Source: an uncultured Roseovarius sp.
GTDB taxonomy: Bacteria > Pseudomonadota > Alphaproteobacteria > Rhodobacterales > Rhodobacteraceae
Length of the DNA stretch: 64,000 bases
Assembly: GCA_951812895.1 (NCBI GenBank)
Contig: OX638333.1
Coordinates: 4,010,001-4,074,000 of the forward strand
Direction: 5' to 3'
Shown one piece after another: positions 8,750-17,944 of the stretch. The position numbers were made by a program, and so were the translations under genes. The notes beneath the pieces are model-generated. The model did no database searches. It saw only the letters and a list, made by a program, of their open reading frames with translations, and was not told where the DNA came from. Every line of letters starts with the position of its first letter. The stretch's first letter is position 1.

Positions 8750-9403
8750 ATGCCCGAGGTTATCTTTGCCGGCCCCGAAGGCCGTCTTGAAGGACGCTAC
8801 CACCCGCAACGCGAAAAAGACGCCCCCATTGCCATTGTGCTGCACCCGCACCCGCAATTCGGCGGCACGATGAACAACAAGGTTGTCTACAACCTGCATT
8901 ACGCGTTCTACAACATGGGCTTTACGGTGCTGCGGTTCAATTTCCGCGGCGTCGGTCGCAGCCAGGGCGAATATGATCAGGGGGTTGGTGAGCTGTCAGA
9001 TGCCGCTTCGGCGCTCGACTATCTCCAGTCGATGAACAACAATTCCAAGCATTGCTGGGTCGCGGGATTTTCGTTTGGTGCATGGATCGGTATGCAGCTA
9101 TTGATGCGCCGCCCGGAAATCACCGGCTTCATCTCGGTGTCCCCTCCGGCCAACATGTATGACTTTTCTTTCCTGGCCCCTTGCCCGTCTTCCGGCCTGA
9201 TTATCAATGGCAGTGCGGATCGTGTTGCACCCCCGGCCGATACCGTCGCTCTGGTCAATAAACTGCACGAACAACAGGGCATCACCATCACCCATCAGGA
9301 ACTTGAAGGCTCCGGCCACTTCTTTGAAGAGCCGCATATGGACACGATGATCGACAACGTGACCGGCTATGTGAAACGCCGCCTGACCGAAAACACAAGG
9401 TAA
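8750..9403 (+). CDS. Alpha/beta hydrolase
   Basis: A 217-residue soluble protein with the complete catalytic set of the fold. The nucleophile elbow AGFSFGAW has serine 108, an aspartate lies in INGSADRVAPP, and a histidine in EGSGHFFEEP. The LHPHPQFGGTMNN segment near residues 31-43 is typical of a conserved bacterial hydrolase subfamily. The substrate is not known. It is divergent from iscR, with the likely regulatory site between them, and seven bases upstream of a conserved small protein, so the two are probably co-transcribed. Confidence 0.85.
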   Translation: MPEVIFAGPEGRLEGRYHPQREKDAPIAIVLHPHPQFGGTMNNKVVYNLHYAFYNMGFTVLRFNFRGVGRSQGEYDQGVGELSDAASALDYLQSMNNNSKHCWVAGFSFGAWIGMQLLMRRPEITGFISVSPPANMYDFSFLAPCPSSGLIINGSADRVAPPADTVALVNKLHEQQGITITHQELEGSGHFFEEPHMDTMIDNVTGYVKRRLTENTR

Positions 9404-9409
9404 CCGGCA

Positions 9410-9688
9410 ATGGGTGTTACAGAAGATCTCGCCGATGATCTGGCGATGCAGGTCATCAAATTCGTCGAAGCGTCCGGCGATGAACAGATCATCAGTGACA
9501 TCGTCAAACTTCTGGGTGCCACCTCACAAACGGCGGAAGAGGCGTTTTTGACCTCCATGCGCGTGCGCCGTGCCAATATTTCCGCCCGCGCGATGCTGAT
9601 GGAACGGGTAAAGGCTTTCAAAGCCAAACAGCAGGAAAGTGCCGCGTCAACGGGGTCCGACAACGCCGAGAAACCACCTCAAACCTGA
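9410..9688 (+). CDS. Conserved small alpha-helical protein, unknown function
   Basis: A 92-residue protein, acidic at the start and basic in the second half, probably all helical up to about residue 75 and then a disordered S/T/E/P-rich tail. The middle segment MRVRRANISARAMLMERVKAF is an amphipathic, arginine-rich helix. It begins seven bases after the hydrolase stop and likely shares its mRNA. No domain recognised. Confidence 0.65.
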   Translation: MGVTEDLADDLAMQVIKFVEASGDEQIISDIVKLLGATSQTAEEAFLTSMRVRRANISARAMLMERVKAFKAKQQESAASTGSDNAEKPPQT

Positions 9689-9819
9689 CGGTTTTGTGAG
9701 GCGCGCAAACGCGGCGATCACCATTTCTCGACCAGCTGTTTCCAAACACTAAATCAATCCCATCTGTGAATTCAGATGAGGGCCACCCCTCATGTAATCA
9801 AACAGATTGGAGCCCTCAA

Positions 9820-9981
9820 ATGCGCACCCTCACCGTTCTTGCTACCCTTATCACCCTCGGCGCACCTGCATTTGCCGATACCTACGCCACCACGCATATC
9901 GACGCGCCGACCGAGGCCGCGAAATCTGACAAAATGCCAACCTTCCCCTGCGGCCATCCCGCAGGCTGCACCAATCGTTGA
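9820..9981 (+). CDS. Secreted 53-residue peptide, unknown
   Basis: A short frame starting MRTLTVLATLITLGAPAFA. That stretch is a good signal peptide with a probable cut after AFA, leaving a mature peptide of about 34 residues ending in a small two-cysteine motif (CGHPAGC). The two cysteines, four residues apart, could form a disulfide in the periplasm. The same frame could start further upstream (9766), but only this ATG gives a signal peptide. The gene is followed by strong hairpins that end transcription. I see no homologous family. Confidence 0.55.
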   Translation: MRTLTVLATLITLGAPAFADTYATTHIDAPTEAAKSDKMPTFPCGHPAGCTNR

Positions 9982-9995
9982 TGTTGTATAAGATT

Positions 9996-10016
9996 GAAAG
10001 CCGCTTTTAGGCTTTC
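9996..10016 (+). terminator. Hairpin after the small secreted peptide gene
   Basis: GAAAGCC and GGCTTTC form a perfect 7-bp stem with a 7-base loop, 15 bases after the stop codon of the peptide gene. There is no clear run of T after it, so it may act together with the larger hairpin that follows. Confidence 0.45.
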
Positions 10017-10024
10017 ATATATCC

Positions 10025-10058
10025 AGGCCTTTGTTCCGCAACAGTGGAACGAAGGCCT
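10025..10058. terminator. Strong bidirectional hairpin between the peptide gene and mfd
   Basis: A long stem pairs AGGCCTTTGTTCC with GGAACGAAGGCCT around the short loop GCAACAGT, with one mismatch. It overlaps the mfd stop codon by two bases. It lies between two convergent genes and is the most probable terminator for both. Confidence 0.65.
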
Positions 10059-13000
10059 AGTTCTTTAGCCCCTGTTTCTTCGCCTTTTTCGCGGCAATAA
10101 CCTTTTCCGCAAGGTCACGCGCAATGGCAAAGGCGCCTTTGATCTTGTCGCCCTCTTTCTTCCAATCGCGGCGCACAACAATCTTGTTGTCTTTTACCTT
10201 GGCGAGGCCCCTTTGTGCCTCGATAAACTCCACCAACCCCTGCGGAGAGGCAAACTTGTCCTTGTGAAACTGGATCGTCGCCCCCTTGGGCCCGCCATCC
10301 AGCTTGGCAATCCCCGCTTTTCGGCACATCGCCTTGATCCGCACGATCAGCATCAGCATGTTGACCTCTCTGGGCAGCTTGCCAAACCGGTCAATCAACT
10401 CTGCTGCAAACCCTTCCAGCTCTACCTTGGAGGATAACGCAGACAAACGCCGGTAAAGGCCCAGACGCACATCAAGATCAGGCACATAAGCCTCTGGTAT
10501 CAAAACAGGAACACCCAGATTGATCTGCGGTGCCCATTGATCATCCGCCTCCGACAGCCCTTCCATTTCCCCGGCCTTGATCTTGGCAATCGCCTCTTCC
10601 AGCATGGATTGATAGAGCTCATAGCCTACATCCCGCATCTGGCCGGATTGCTCCTCTCCCAGCAGGTTCCCGGCCCCGCGGATATCCAGGTCCTGACTGG
10701 CCAGTGTGAACCCGGCACCCAGCGTGTCCAGACTGCCCAACACCCGCAGGCGTTTCTCGGCGGTCATGGTCAAACGCTTGCGCGGCCGCGTTGTCATATA
10801 GGCATAGGCCCGGATTTTTGACCGCCCCACGCGACCCCTGATCTGATACAGCTGCGCCAGCCCGAACATATCCGCGCGGTGCACGACCATCGTGTTAGCC
10901 GTTGGAATATCCAGACCGCTTTCCACAATCGTGGTGGCCAGCAGCACGTCGTATTTGCCGTCGTAGAACGCATTCATCCGTTCATCCAGCGTGCCCGCCG
11001 CCATCTGGCCATGAGCGATAACATAGCTGACCTCGGGCACCTGATCTTTCAAAAACGCTTCAATCTCGGGCAAATCGGAAATCCGCGGCACCACGTAAAA
11101 ACTCTGCCCGCCGCGATAATGCTCGCGCAACAGCGCTTCGCGGATGGTGACACTGTCAAACTCGCTCACATAGGTGCGGATCGACAAACGGTCCACCGGC
11201 GGCGTGCCGATGATCGACAGGTCCCGCACCCCCGACAGGCTAAGCTGTAGGGTCCGCGGGATCGGCGTTGCCGTCAGGGTCAGCACATGCACATCGCTGC
11301 GCAGCTGTTTGAGCCGTTCTTTATGGGCCACGCCAAACCGCTGTTCTTCATCTATTACCAGCAGGCCCAGATTGTGAAACCGAACACCCTTGGCCAGCAA
11401 CGCATGGGTGCCAATCACGATATCCACCGTGCCCCGGGCCATTCCATCGCGGGTTTTCGCGGCCTCGCCTGCAGACACAAACCGTGACAAGGGCCGGACA
11501 TTGATGGGAAAGCCTCGAAACCGCTCGGCAAAACTTTGATAATGCTGCCGGGCCAGCAATGTGGTCGGCGCAATCACCGAGACCTGATACCCCTGCATCG
11601 CCGCCACAAACGCCGCGCGCATCGCCACTTCGGTTTTGCCGAAACCAACATCGCCACAGATCAACCGATCCATCGGCACCCCGGCATCAAGGTCCGCGAC
11701 AACATCCTCAATCGCACGCAGCTGATCATCGGTTTCCTGATAGGGGAAGCGGGCCGAGAATGTTTCCCACGAATGATGTTCGGGCGACAGCACCGGTGCC
11801 TTACGCAGGGCACGCTCCGCCGCGATCCTGATCAATCGGTCCGCAATTTCGCGAATACGCTCTTTCAGTTTGGCTTTCTTCGCCTGCCATGCGCCACCGC
11901 CCAACCGGTCAAGCAGACCCTCTTCATGGCCAAACCTGCTCAGCAGCTCGATGTTCTCAACCGGCAGGTAAAGCCTTGATTTTTCGGCATACTCCAGCGA
12001 CAGGCACTCATGCGCCGCCCCCGCCGCCGTGATCACCTCCAGCCCATGATACCGCCCCACGCCGTGATCTACATGCACCACCAGATCACCGGGTGACAGG
12101 CTTTGTGCTTCGGTCAGAAAATTCTCGGCGCGACGGCGTTTTTTCGGGACCCGGATCAACCGGTCACCCAGAATATCCTGCTCGGCAATCACGGTCAGGT
12201 CATCGGACTGAAACCCGTGTTCCAACGCCCAGACGGCCAGATGTAAACCGTGTTTGCCCACACCCTTGGCATCGGCCACACTGACCGCACCGATCAGGCC
12301 CTCATCCTCGACCAATCCCGCCATCCGCTCGCGCGCGCCCTCGGAATAACTGGCCAGAACCACTGGCCCATTCGCCAGCCGGGCCTCGATATGATCTTTC
12401 AGCGCGCCAAACAGGCTGATGCTTTCCTGTTGCCGCTCCGGGGCAAAGTTGCGGCCCACGCGGCCACCGGCGTCCACCATGCTGGGCCCCGGGGCCTGTG
12501 GCAGAGGCGAAAACCGCACAACGCGTTGATCTCCCACAGCCTTTACCCAGGCTTCATCATCCAGATACAGCAACTCAGGCGCCACCGGCTTGTAAATCGT
12601 ATCCGCCCGCGCCTTTTGTTCCAGCGCGTGACGACGCGCCTCGTACTGATCACTAATCCCGTCCCACCGCGCCAACCGCGCGGCATCGACCTGATCATCC
12701 AGCGTCACCGACGCACCCGGCAGGTAATCAAACAGTGTTTCCAGCTCAGCGTGGAAAAACGGCAACCAATGCTCAACACCAGCATGTTTGCGCCCCGCGC
12801 TGACCGCTTCATACAAAGGATCATCCGTGCCCGCGGCGCCAAATTCGATCCGGTAATTCTGCCTGAACCGCCGGATTGACGGCTCGTCAAGGATCACCTC
12901 GCTGACCGGGGCAAGTTCAACAAGGTCAAGCTTGCGGGTTGTCCGCTGACTGACCGGATCAAACCGCCGTGCGCCATCCAGAACATCGCCGAACAGGTCC

Positions 13001-13524
13001 AGCCGAACAGGGCCACTTTCCCCCGGCGGATAGATGTCGATGATGCCCCCCCGGACCGCATAATCACCCGGTTCCAGCACTGTTGGCGCCTGTACAAACC
13101 CCATTTTCACCAGGAAGCCGCGCAAAGCCTGTTCATCTATGCGGTTGCCAACCTGCGCGCTGAACGCCGCCTCCTTCAACACAGCACGTGCCGGCACGCG
13201 CTGTGTGGCTGCATTCAATGTGGTCAACAGGATGAACTTTGATGGTCCTCCATGCACCAACCCTGCAAGGGTTGCCATCCGTGCCGCCGAAATATCGGCA
13301 TTGGGCGACACCCGGTCATAAGGCAGGCAATCCCATCCCGGAAATTGGATAACTGGTACGTCCGGTGCAAAAAACCGCAGCGCATCGGCCATTGCCGCCA
13401 TGCGCTTGTCATCGCGAGCCACATGCACAACCGGCCCGGATGCCCGTTCCAGCTCTTTCAGAACCATCCGGGCGTCAAAACCTTCGGGCGCACCGCCCAT
13501 GGTGATTTGCAGTGACTCGCTCAT
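10057..13524 (-). CDS. mfd: Transcription-repair coupling factor Mfd
   Basis: Superfamily 2 translocase that removes RNA polymerase stalled at lesions and recruits the UvrA repair system. Domains in order: UvrB-like N terminus, the RNA-polymerase-interacting (CarD-like) part at [15 protein letters not shown], the helicase core with Walker [10 protein letters not shown] and the DEEQ box, then the C-terminal TRCF domain. About 1,155 residues, normal length. I use the ATG of [16 protein letters not shown]; the frame opens 15 codons earlier only at a TTG inside the upstream gene's last codons. It is next to the membrane-protein gene on the same strand. Confidence 0.96.
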   Translation of the reverse strand: MSESLQITMGGAPEGFDARMVLKELERASGPVVHVARDDKRMAAMADALRFFAPDVPVIQFPGWDCLPYDRVSPNADISAARMATLAGLVHGGPSKFILLTTLNAATQRVPARAVLKEAAFSAQVGNRIDEQALRGFLVKMGFVQAPTVLEPGDYAVRGGIIDIYPPGESGPVRLDLFGDVLDGARRFDPVSQRTTRKLDLVELAPVSEVILDEPSIRRFRQNYRIEFGAAGTDDPLYEAVSAGRKHAGVEHWLPFFHAELETLFDYLPGASVTLDDQVDAARLARWDGISDQYEARRHALEQKARADTIYKPVAPELLYLDDEAWVKAVGDQRVVRFSPLPQAPGPSMVDAGGRVGRNFAPERQQESISLFGALKDHIEARLANGPVVLASYSEGARERMAGLVEDEGLIGAVSVADAKGVGKHGLHLAVWALEHGFQSDDLTVIAEQDILGDRLIRVPKKRRRAENFLTEAQSLSPGDLVVHVDHGVGRYHGLEVITAAGAAHECLSLEYAEKSRLYLPVENIELLSRFGHEEGLLDRLGGGAWQAKKAKLKERIREIADRLIRIAAERALRKAPVLSPEHHSWETFSARFPYQETDDQLRAIEDVVADLDAGVPMDRLICGDVGFGKTEVAMRAAFVAAMQGYQVSVIAPTTLLARQHYQSFAERFRGFPINVRPLSRFVSAGEAAKTRDGMARGTVDIVIGTHALLAKGVRFHNLGLLVIDEEQRFGVAHKERLKQLRSDVHVLTLTATPIPRTLQLSLSGVRDLSIIGTPPVDRLSIRTYVSEFDSVTIREALLREHYRGGQSFYVVPRISDLPEIEAFLKDQVPEVSYVIAHGQMAAGTLDERMNAFYDGKYDVLLATTIVESGLDIPTANTMVVHRADMFGLAQLYQIRGRVGRSKIRAYAYMTTRPRKRLTMTAEKRLRVLGSLDTLGAGFTLASQDLDIRGAGNLLGEEQSGQMRDVGYELYQSMLEEAIAKIKAGEMEGLSEADDQWAPQINLGVPVLIPEAYVPDLDVRLGLYRRLSALSSKVELEGFAAELIDRFGKLPREVNMLMLIVRIKAMCRKAGIAKLDGGPKGATIQFHKDKFASPQGLVEFIEAQRGLAKVKDNKIVVRRDWKKEGDKIKGAFAIARDLAEKVIAAKKAKKQGLKN

Positions 13525-13561
13525 ATCCTGCCCGATCAAATCTTTCAGACCACTTGACGTG

Positions 13562-14089
13562 TCAGCCAAGCACTCCGGCCGTCAGGTTCTGCAGCATTCC
13601 CCACATTCCGGTGGCCAAAATGGACAGCATACCAACAACCTGCGTCATCAGCCGGTGCCGATGCATCCGTGTATAGAGCGCATCACCAGACAGCCCCTTG
13701 ATCCGGATCGTTCGTGCCGTCCAAAAAGACAACAACCCCACCAGGCTCATCGGGAACGCAAGCAGAAATACGGCCTGACAAAATTCGTTTTCGTAAATAA
13801 AACCCAGCATAAACAGCATCGTAAGCATAAAACAGCAGAAACCGGCCAACAACAGACCTGACTCGTGGACAATGAATAAAATCCGGTTCGAATTGATCCG
13901 CACAAGGTCTTCAAAATCTGCAACGCTCTGTTCATCATCAGCACGCCGGGCGCGCGTCACTGTATCCCAGGGAACACCCAGCACCCAATGGCTGGTCGAA
14001 GACCACATCACGGCAAGCGCTATCCAGAACCAAAGGTTGCTGAAACTGCGCATGTCGATCAGCTCGAATATACTTTCGTACCAGTCCAC
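13562..14089 (-). CDS. Conserved integral membrane protein, unknown function
   Basis: A 175-residue protein starting at GTG (VDWYESIFELIDM), with AGGA five bases before the start. There are about four hydrophobic segments (around residues 18-38, 70-95, 100-122 and 148-168), with a charged loop RARRADDEQSVADFEDL between the first two. I do not recognise a characterised family. It stands between hemB (divergent) and mfd (same strand, 37 bases downstream), and may be co-transcribed with mfd. Confidence 0.65.
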   Translation of the reverse strand: MDWYESIFELIDMRSFSNLWFWIALAVMWSSTSHWVLGVPWDTVTRARRADDEQSVADFEDLVRINSNRILFIVHESGLLLAGFCCFMLTMLFMLGFIYENEFCQAVFLLAFPMSLVGLLSFWTARTIRIKGLSGDALYTRMHRHRLMTQVVGMLSILATGMWGMLQNLTAGVLG

Positions 14090-14210
14090 GGAAATCCTGC
14101 CCTCAGATGTCGTTCCGCCCCTATTAACCGTGCTTTAAGGCAATTCCTACCCTTGAGATGCGTGAAATTCCATGCCACTGACACACAAGTCCGTTTCGGA
14201 GGAAAAAACC

Positions 14211-15215
14211 ATGCGCCCGACCGTCTCCGCCTTTCCCGCGACCCGGCTGCGCCGGACCCGCAAATCGCCTGCCATGCGCGCGCTGGTGGCGGAAAACACG
14301 CTGAGTGCGAATGATCTGATCTGGCCGGTATTCGTGCGCGAAGGGAACGGGGTAGAAGAACCTGTTGTCTCAATGCCCGGCGTTGTGCGGCGGAGCGTCG
14401 ACAAGGTGGTCGAAGTTGCCCGCGAGGCCTCTGATCTGGGTATCCCCGCGATCTGCCTGTTTCCCTATACCGAGGCTCATAACCGCACCTCCGATTGTGC
14501 CGAAGCGTGGAACCCGGACAACCTGTCAAACCGCGCCACCCGTGCGATCAAATCCGCTGTGCCCGAGATTGCTATCATGACAGACGTGGCGCTTGATCCC
14601 TATTCAGACACCGGGCAGGACGGGTTTGTCGTAAACGGCGAAATCGTCAATGACGAAACCATCGAGGCCCTGATCAAACAGGCCCTGTCGCAGGCAGAGG
14701 CCGGCGTCGACATCATCGGGCCCTCCGACATGATGGACGGGCGCATTGGCGCAATCCGACAGGCGTTAGAGGCTGCAGACCACAAAAACGTGGCCTTGCT
14801 CAGCTATGCTGCCAAATATGCCTCTGCGTTTTATGGTCCCTTCCGCGATGCCGTCGGCGCCTCGGGCGCGCTGAAAGGTGACAAGAAGACCTATCAGATG
14901 GATCCGGCCAATTCAGACGAGGCACTGCGCTGTGTCGAACGTGATCTCGCCGAAGGGGCGGATATGGTGATGGTCAAACCCGGCATGCCCTATCTCGACA
15001 TCTGCCGCCGTGTGAAAGACACGTTCGGCGCGCCGACTTATGCCTATCAGGTCTCTGGCGAATACGCGATGATTACGGCGGCCGCGCAAAACGGCTGGAT
15101 CGACGGCGACCGCGCCATGATGGAAAGCCTGATGGCCTTCAAACGCGCCGGATGTGATGGAATTCTCACCTATTTTGCCCCTGCCGTCGCCCGCGCCCTG
15201 ACTTCCGCGCGATAA
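14211..15215 (+). CDS. hemB: Delta-aminolevulinic acid dehydratase (porphobilinogen synthase) HemB
   Basis: Condenses two aminolevulinate molecules to porphobilinogen, the second common step of heme and chlorophyll synthesis. The two Schiff-base lysines are visible in LLSYAAKYASAFYGPF and MVMVKPGMPYLDI. The metal loop reads TDVALDPYSDTGQDG, without the three cysteines of zinc enzymes, so this is the magnesium/potassium type. I start at MRPTVSAF because GGAGG lies eight bases before that ATG; an upstream in-frame ATG (14172) has no such site. That gives 334 residues. Confidence 0.95.
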   Translation: MRPTVSAFPATRLRRTRKSPAMRALVAENTLSANDLIWPVFVREGNGVEEPVVSMPGVVRRSVDKVVEVAREASDLGIPAICLFPYTEAHNRTSDCAEAWNPDNLSNRATRAIKSAVPEIAIMTDVALDPYSDTGQDGFVVNGEIVNDETIEALIKQALSQAEAGVDIIGPSDMMDGRIGAIRQALEAADHKNVALLSYAAKYASAFYGPFRDAVGASGALKGDKKTYQMDPANSDEALRCVERDLAEGADMVMVKPGMPYLDICRRVKDTFGAPTYAYQVSGEYAMITAAAQNGWIDGDRAMMESLMAFKRAGCDGILTYFAPAVARALTSAR

Positions 15216-15331
15216 CCTGCTCAAATTCGCCAGACATAGTGACATATCGTGCGACCGCGCCTATAGTGGCCCCAGATCGGTATGCGTAAGAAAACCGGCA
15301 CTTAGTCAGGCACTATAACAGGCAATGAAAC

Positions 15332-15892
15332 ATGAATAATTTCTCCAGACGTGGCTTCACGCTCGGCGCATTGGCCAGCGCGCCCCTTCTCGCCTCATGC
15401 GGCAACGGGATTGGCAGCAACAAGGCCCAGCAGATCGACGCGCGCGCCGATTCCACGCTCGCCTATCTGTATGACAACTACCCCAACACCTATGACCTCG
15501 CCGCCAAATCCAGCGGTATGCTGGTCATGCCTCTGATCACCGAAGGCGGCCTTATTGTCGGCGGTGGCTATGGCCGTGGCGCCCTGCGGATCGAAACCGT
15601 TACCGTTGATTACTACTCTGCCACCAAGGGCAGTGTCGGACTACAGATCGGGGCACAGCAATTTGCCCATGTGTTGTTTTTCATGACCGAAGACGCGCTT
15701 TCCAAGTTCCGCCGCGCATCCGGCTGGGTGGCCGGCGCCGATGTGGAATATGTGTTCAAGGACAAGGGAGAGAACCTGCGTGCCGACACGACAACCACAA
15801 CCGCACCCGTGATCGCCGTGGTCTTTGGCCAGGCCGGGGCGCTGGCGGGCGTCTCGCTCGAAGGTATGAAATATACCCGGATCATCCCTTGA
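15332..15892 (+). CDS. SYLF/Ysc84-domain exported protein
   Basis: A 186-residue protein. The N terminus NNFSRRGFTLGALASAPLLASCG has a twin arginine and a lipobox-like ASC, so it is probably exported and may be lipid-anchored. From about residue 40 it shows the SYLF pattern: SSGMLVMPLITEGGLIVGGGYGRG, VGLQIGAQ and a final AGVSLEG. SYLF domains bind lipids in eukaryotes; the bacterial role is unclear. No operon partner is obvious. Confidence 0.8.
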   Translation: MNNFSRRGFTLGALASAPLLASCGNGIGSNKAQQIDARADSTLAYLYDNYPNTYDLAAKSSGMLVMPLITEGGLIVGGGYGRGALRIETVTVDYYSATKGSVGLQIGAQQFAHVLFFMTEDALSKFRRASGWVAGADVEYVFKDKGENLRADTTTTTAPVIAVVFGQAGALAGVSLEGMKYTRIIP

Positions 15893-16433
15893 ATTTTAAC
15901 AATGCGCCGCATTTTCTTTTGCGTGGCGCGTTTTTCACATGCTAGTCTTCCCCCGATACACATCCAAAGCAGAAAAATTAATCGGGGGAATTCAATGCTT
16001 AAACTATGTACAGCCGCCATTCTTAGCGTGTTCGTGACGACGGGCGCGGCCACGGCCCAGTCAGTAACTGCGGCCTATCCGGGAAGCGTTATTGACGCGC
16101 TTAGCACCCTGGGGCACTCACCCGAGTTGACGACAGACAACAGCGGCGACCCCATGATCAATGCCCAAACTGATGGCTTGTATTACTCAGTCCTGTTTTA
16201 TGGCTGCGAATACAATGTGAATTGCAAGGACATCCAGGTCCGGGCCACCTTCACTGTAGACGGTAGTTTCGACACCGGCTTGCTCGCGTCCTACAACAAA
16301 GACTGGTTTATTGGAAAAACCTATATGAGCTACGACTCCAACAACAATCTGATAGCATGTGTAATTGGGCTGACCCTGATCTGAGGTTGAGCTCCCGGTA
16401 GGATCACAGGATAGCTGTGAACAAGGGAGACTG

Positions 16434-17471
16434 ATGATGGAATATTTTGCCGGACTGGATGTGTCGCTGCGGTCGTGCGCGCTTTGCATCGTTGATAGCA
16501 AGGGCAAGGTGATGCTTGAGCGCGATCTGCTGTGCGAGGTTGGCGACATTGCGGAGTGCTTGACGGATTTTGCTTATCCGATTGAGCGAGTTGGCTTCGA
16601 GGCGGGCACGATGAGCCAGCACCTTTTCTTTGGCTTGACCAATGAGGGCTTCGACGTCGTGTGCATGGAAGCGCGTCAGGTGAATGCGGCGCTGTCTGCG
16701 ATGCGCAACAAGACCGACAAGAATGACGCCCGAGGAATTGCGCAGATCCTGCGCACCGGATGGTTCAGCCCTGTGCACATGAAGAGCCGGAAGGCCCATG
16801 GCTATCGTGCATTGCTCAGCACCCGTAAAGCCCTACTTAACAAAACGATTGATCTGGCCAATGAAGTTCGCGGGTTGCTGAAAATCTTCGGCATCCGCCT
16901 GCCCAAGACCGTGAAGCATGGCAGCTTTGACGGTGTTGTCCGCCCGATGATCGAGATGGATGATGTTCTGGCACATGCTATGCTTCCGCTGCTAGATGCA
17001 CGCCTTGTTCTGTATCAGCACTTCCTGGAACTGGACCGGCGCGTCAAACGCGCTGCAAGTCACGATGAGGTCTGCATGCGGATGATGACTGTGCCGGGTG
17101 TCGGGCCGATCGCAGCGCTGACCTTCAAGGCGGCTGTCGATGATCCTGACCGCTTCAAGCGATCCCGCACGGTGGCCGCACATTTTGGGCTGACACCGCG
17201 CCGTTTCCAGTCGGGTGAACATGACAATCCCGGCCGAATATCAAAGGCGGGTGACAGAGACGTTCGCGCAACTTTATACGCGGCGGCAAATGCACTGCTC
17301 ATGCGCACGATGGCCGGGTCACAGATCAAAACCTGGGGGACGCGCCTGATGCGGACCAAAGGCAGACGTCGCGCTGTCGTCGCCGTCGCACGTAAACTGG
17401 CTGTTTTGCTACACCGCATGTGGGCAGATGGCACTGAATTCCGTCCGGAAATGGTGGAGGGTACGGCATGA
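16434..17471 (+). CDS. IS110-family transposase (DEDD, RNA-guided type)
   Basis: 345 residues. The N-terminal RuvC-like DEDD domain begins FAGLDVSLRSC (first aspartate), then GFEAG (glutamate) and NKTDKNDARGIAQ (last acidic pair). A helical linker follows, then the Tnp_20 domain with MTVPGVGPIAALTF, FGLTPRRFQSGE and RISKAGDRDVRATLY, which holds the catalytic serine of this family. Full length and undamaged, so the element may still be mobile. Two ATG codons stand together at the start with AGGGAG just before them. It acts on circular excised DNA with a structured element-encoded RNA, as shown for relatives. Confidence 0.93.
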   Translation: MMEYFAGLDVSLRSCALCIVDSKGKVMLERDLLCEVGDIAECLTDFAYPIERVGFEAGTMSQHLFFGLTNEGFDVVCMEARQVNAALSAMRNKTDKNDARGIAQILRTGWFSPVHMKSRKAHGYRALLSTRKALLNKTIDLANEVRGLLKIFGIRLPKTVKHGSFDGVVRPMIEMDDVLAHAMLPLLDARLVLYQHFLELDRRVKRAASHDEVCMRMMTVPGVGPIAALTFKAAVDDPDRFKRSRTVAAHFGLTPRRFQSGEHDNPGRISKAGDRDVRATLYAAANALLMRTMAGSQIKTWGTRLMRTKGRRRAVVAVARKLAVLLHRMWADGTEFRPEMVEGTA

Positions 17472-17729
17472 TCTGAACCACCCACCACCAAACCGAGCGG
17501 GGTCGTCCCTCACCGGACGAGGTTCGTGGATGAAGCCGAAAATGACTGCTGCGCCACGTGAAGCGCGTCTCTTAGCGGGGCTCTCCACAACCGATCCGAC
17601 ATATGCGTGCAGCGGTGCCACCTGAGCATCAATCAGACTGCGAAGAGAAGCGTGACCCGGATGAGCGACAAAACCCAAAACTAAAAAGGAAAATGAGCTT
17701 GACCCAAACACCCAATTAGAGAAGCGGTC
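17472..17729 (+). ncRNA. Candidate target-guiding RNA (seekRNA/bridge RNA type) of the IS element
   Basis: 258 bases with no credible frame between the transposase stop and the right end. Just after the stop, TCGTCC and GGACGA form a perfect stem with a six-base loop (17503-17520), enclosed by AACC/GGTT (17491-17524). A second possible stem is GCGC-CACGTGAA-GCGC near 17551. In IS1111-type relatives the guide RNA is encoded here, in the same direction as the transposase. I infer the RNA from position and structure and have not identified its guide loops. Confidence 0.5.
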
Positions 17730-17944
17730 ATTGAACATGCAATGGTCGGCGTAGATGGTATGTCGCGCAGCACTTTCAGCCGCTCGATTGACAAATGGCA
17801 AAACGCGATCACCACATTCCGGGATATTGTCTATCCCTAAGCATTTTTGGCCGGTTGATCCATTGACCGGTCAAACCTATTCCTGCACAGCAGCAATACC
17901 AAAATCCACCTACTCCACCGTCGGCTCTGATCAAGGGACAATCC

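Larger units (their letters stand above)
16367..17732 (+). mobile_element. IS110-family insertion sequence, IS1111-like layout, about 1,366 bp
   Basis: The limits come from rejoining the interrupted gene: ATT at 16364-16366 and at 17730-17732 flank or overlap the crossover, so the ends could shift by up to three bases. Both ends carry AATTGGG in opposite directions, and further inside GGTTGAGCTC (left) faces a matching GGTCAAGCTC (right, inverted), so the inverted repeats are subterminal. The left non-coding part is only about 67 bases and the right about 260, the layout of IS1111-type rather than IS110-type members. No longer target duplication is visible, as usual for this family. Confidence 0.85.
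15995..17840 (+). pseudogene. Secreted YbjN-like gene split by an IS110-family element
   Basis: The 5' piece (15995-16366) encodes a signal peptide (MLKLCTAAILSVFVTTGAATA) and the YbjN-like body up to NNNLIACVI. The 3' piece (17733-17840) continues in the same frame with EHAMVGVDGM and ends at a TAA. Joined at the shared ATT they give 159 residues that align end to end with the intact paralogue at 18814-19254 (for example GDPMINA, YYSVLFYGC, DWFIGK and VGVDGM). As it stands, translation runs six codons into the element and stops at 16384. Function unknown; YbjN-like proteins are small secreted or cytosolic proteins. Confidence 0.88.

Noticed and set aside
13525-13569. Longer Mfd start (15 extra residues)
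   Set aside because: The extension begins only with TTG, overlaps the stop region of the upstream gene, and the text does not look like the family N terminus; the ATG at 13524 is more likely.
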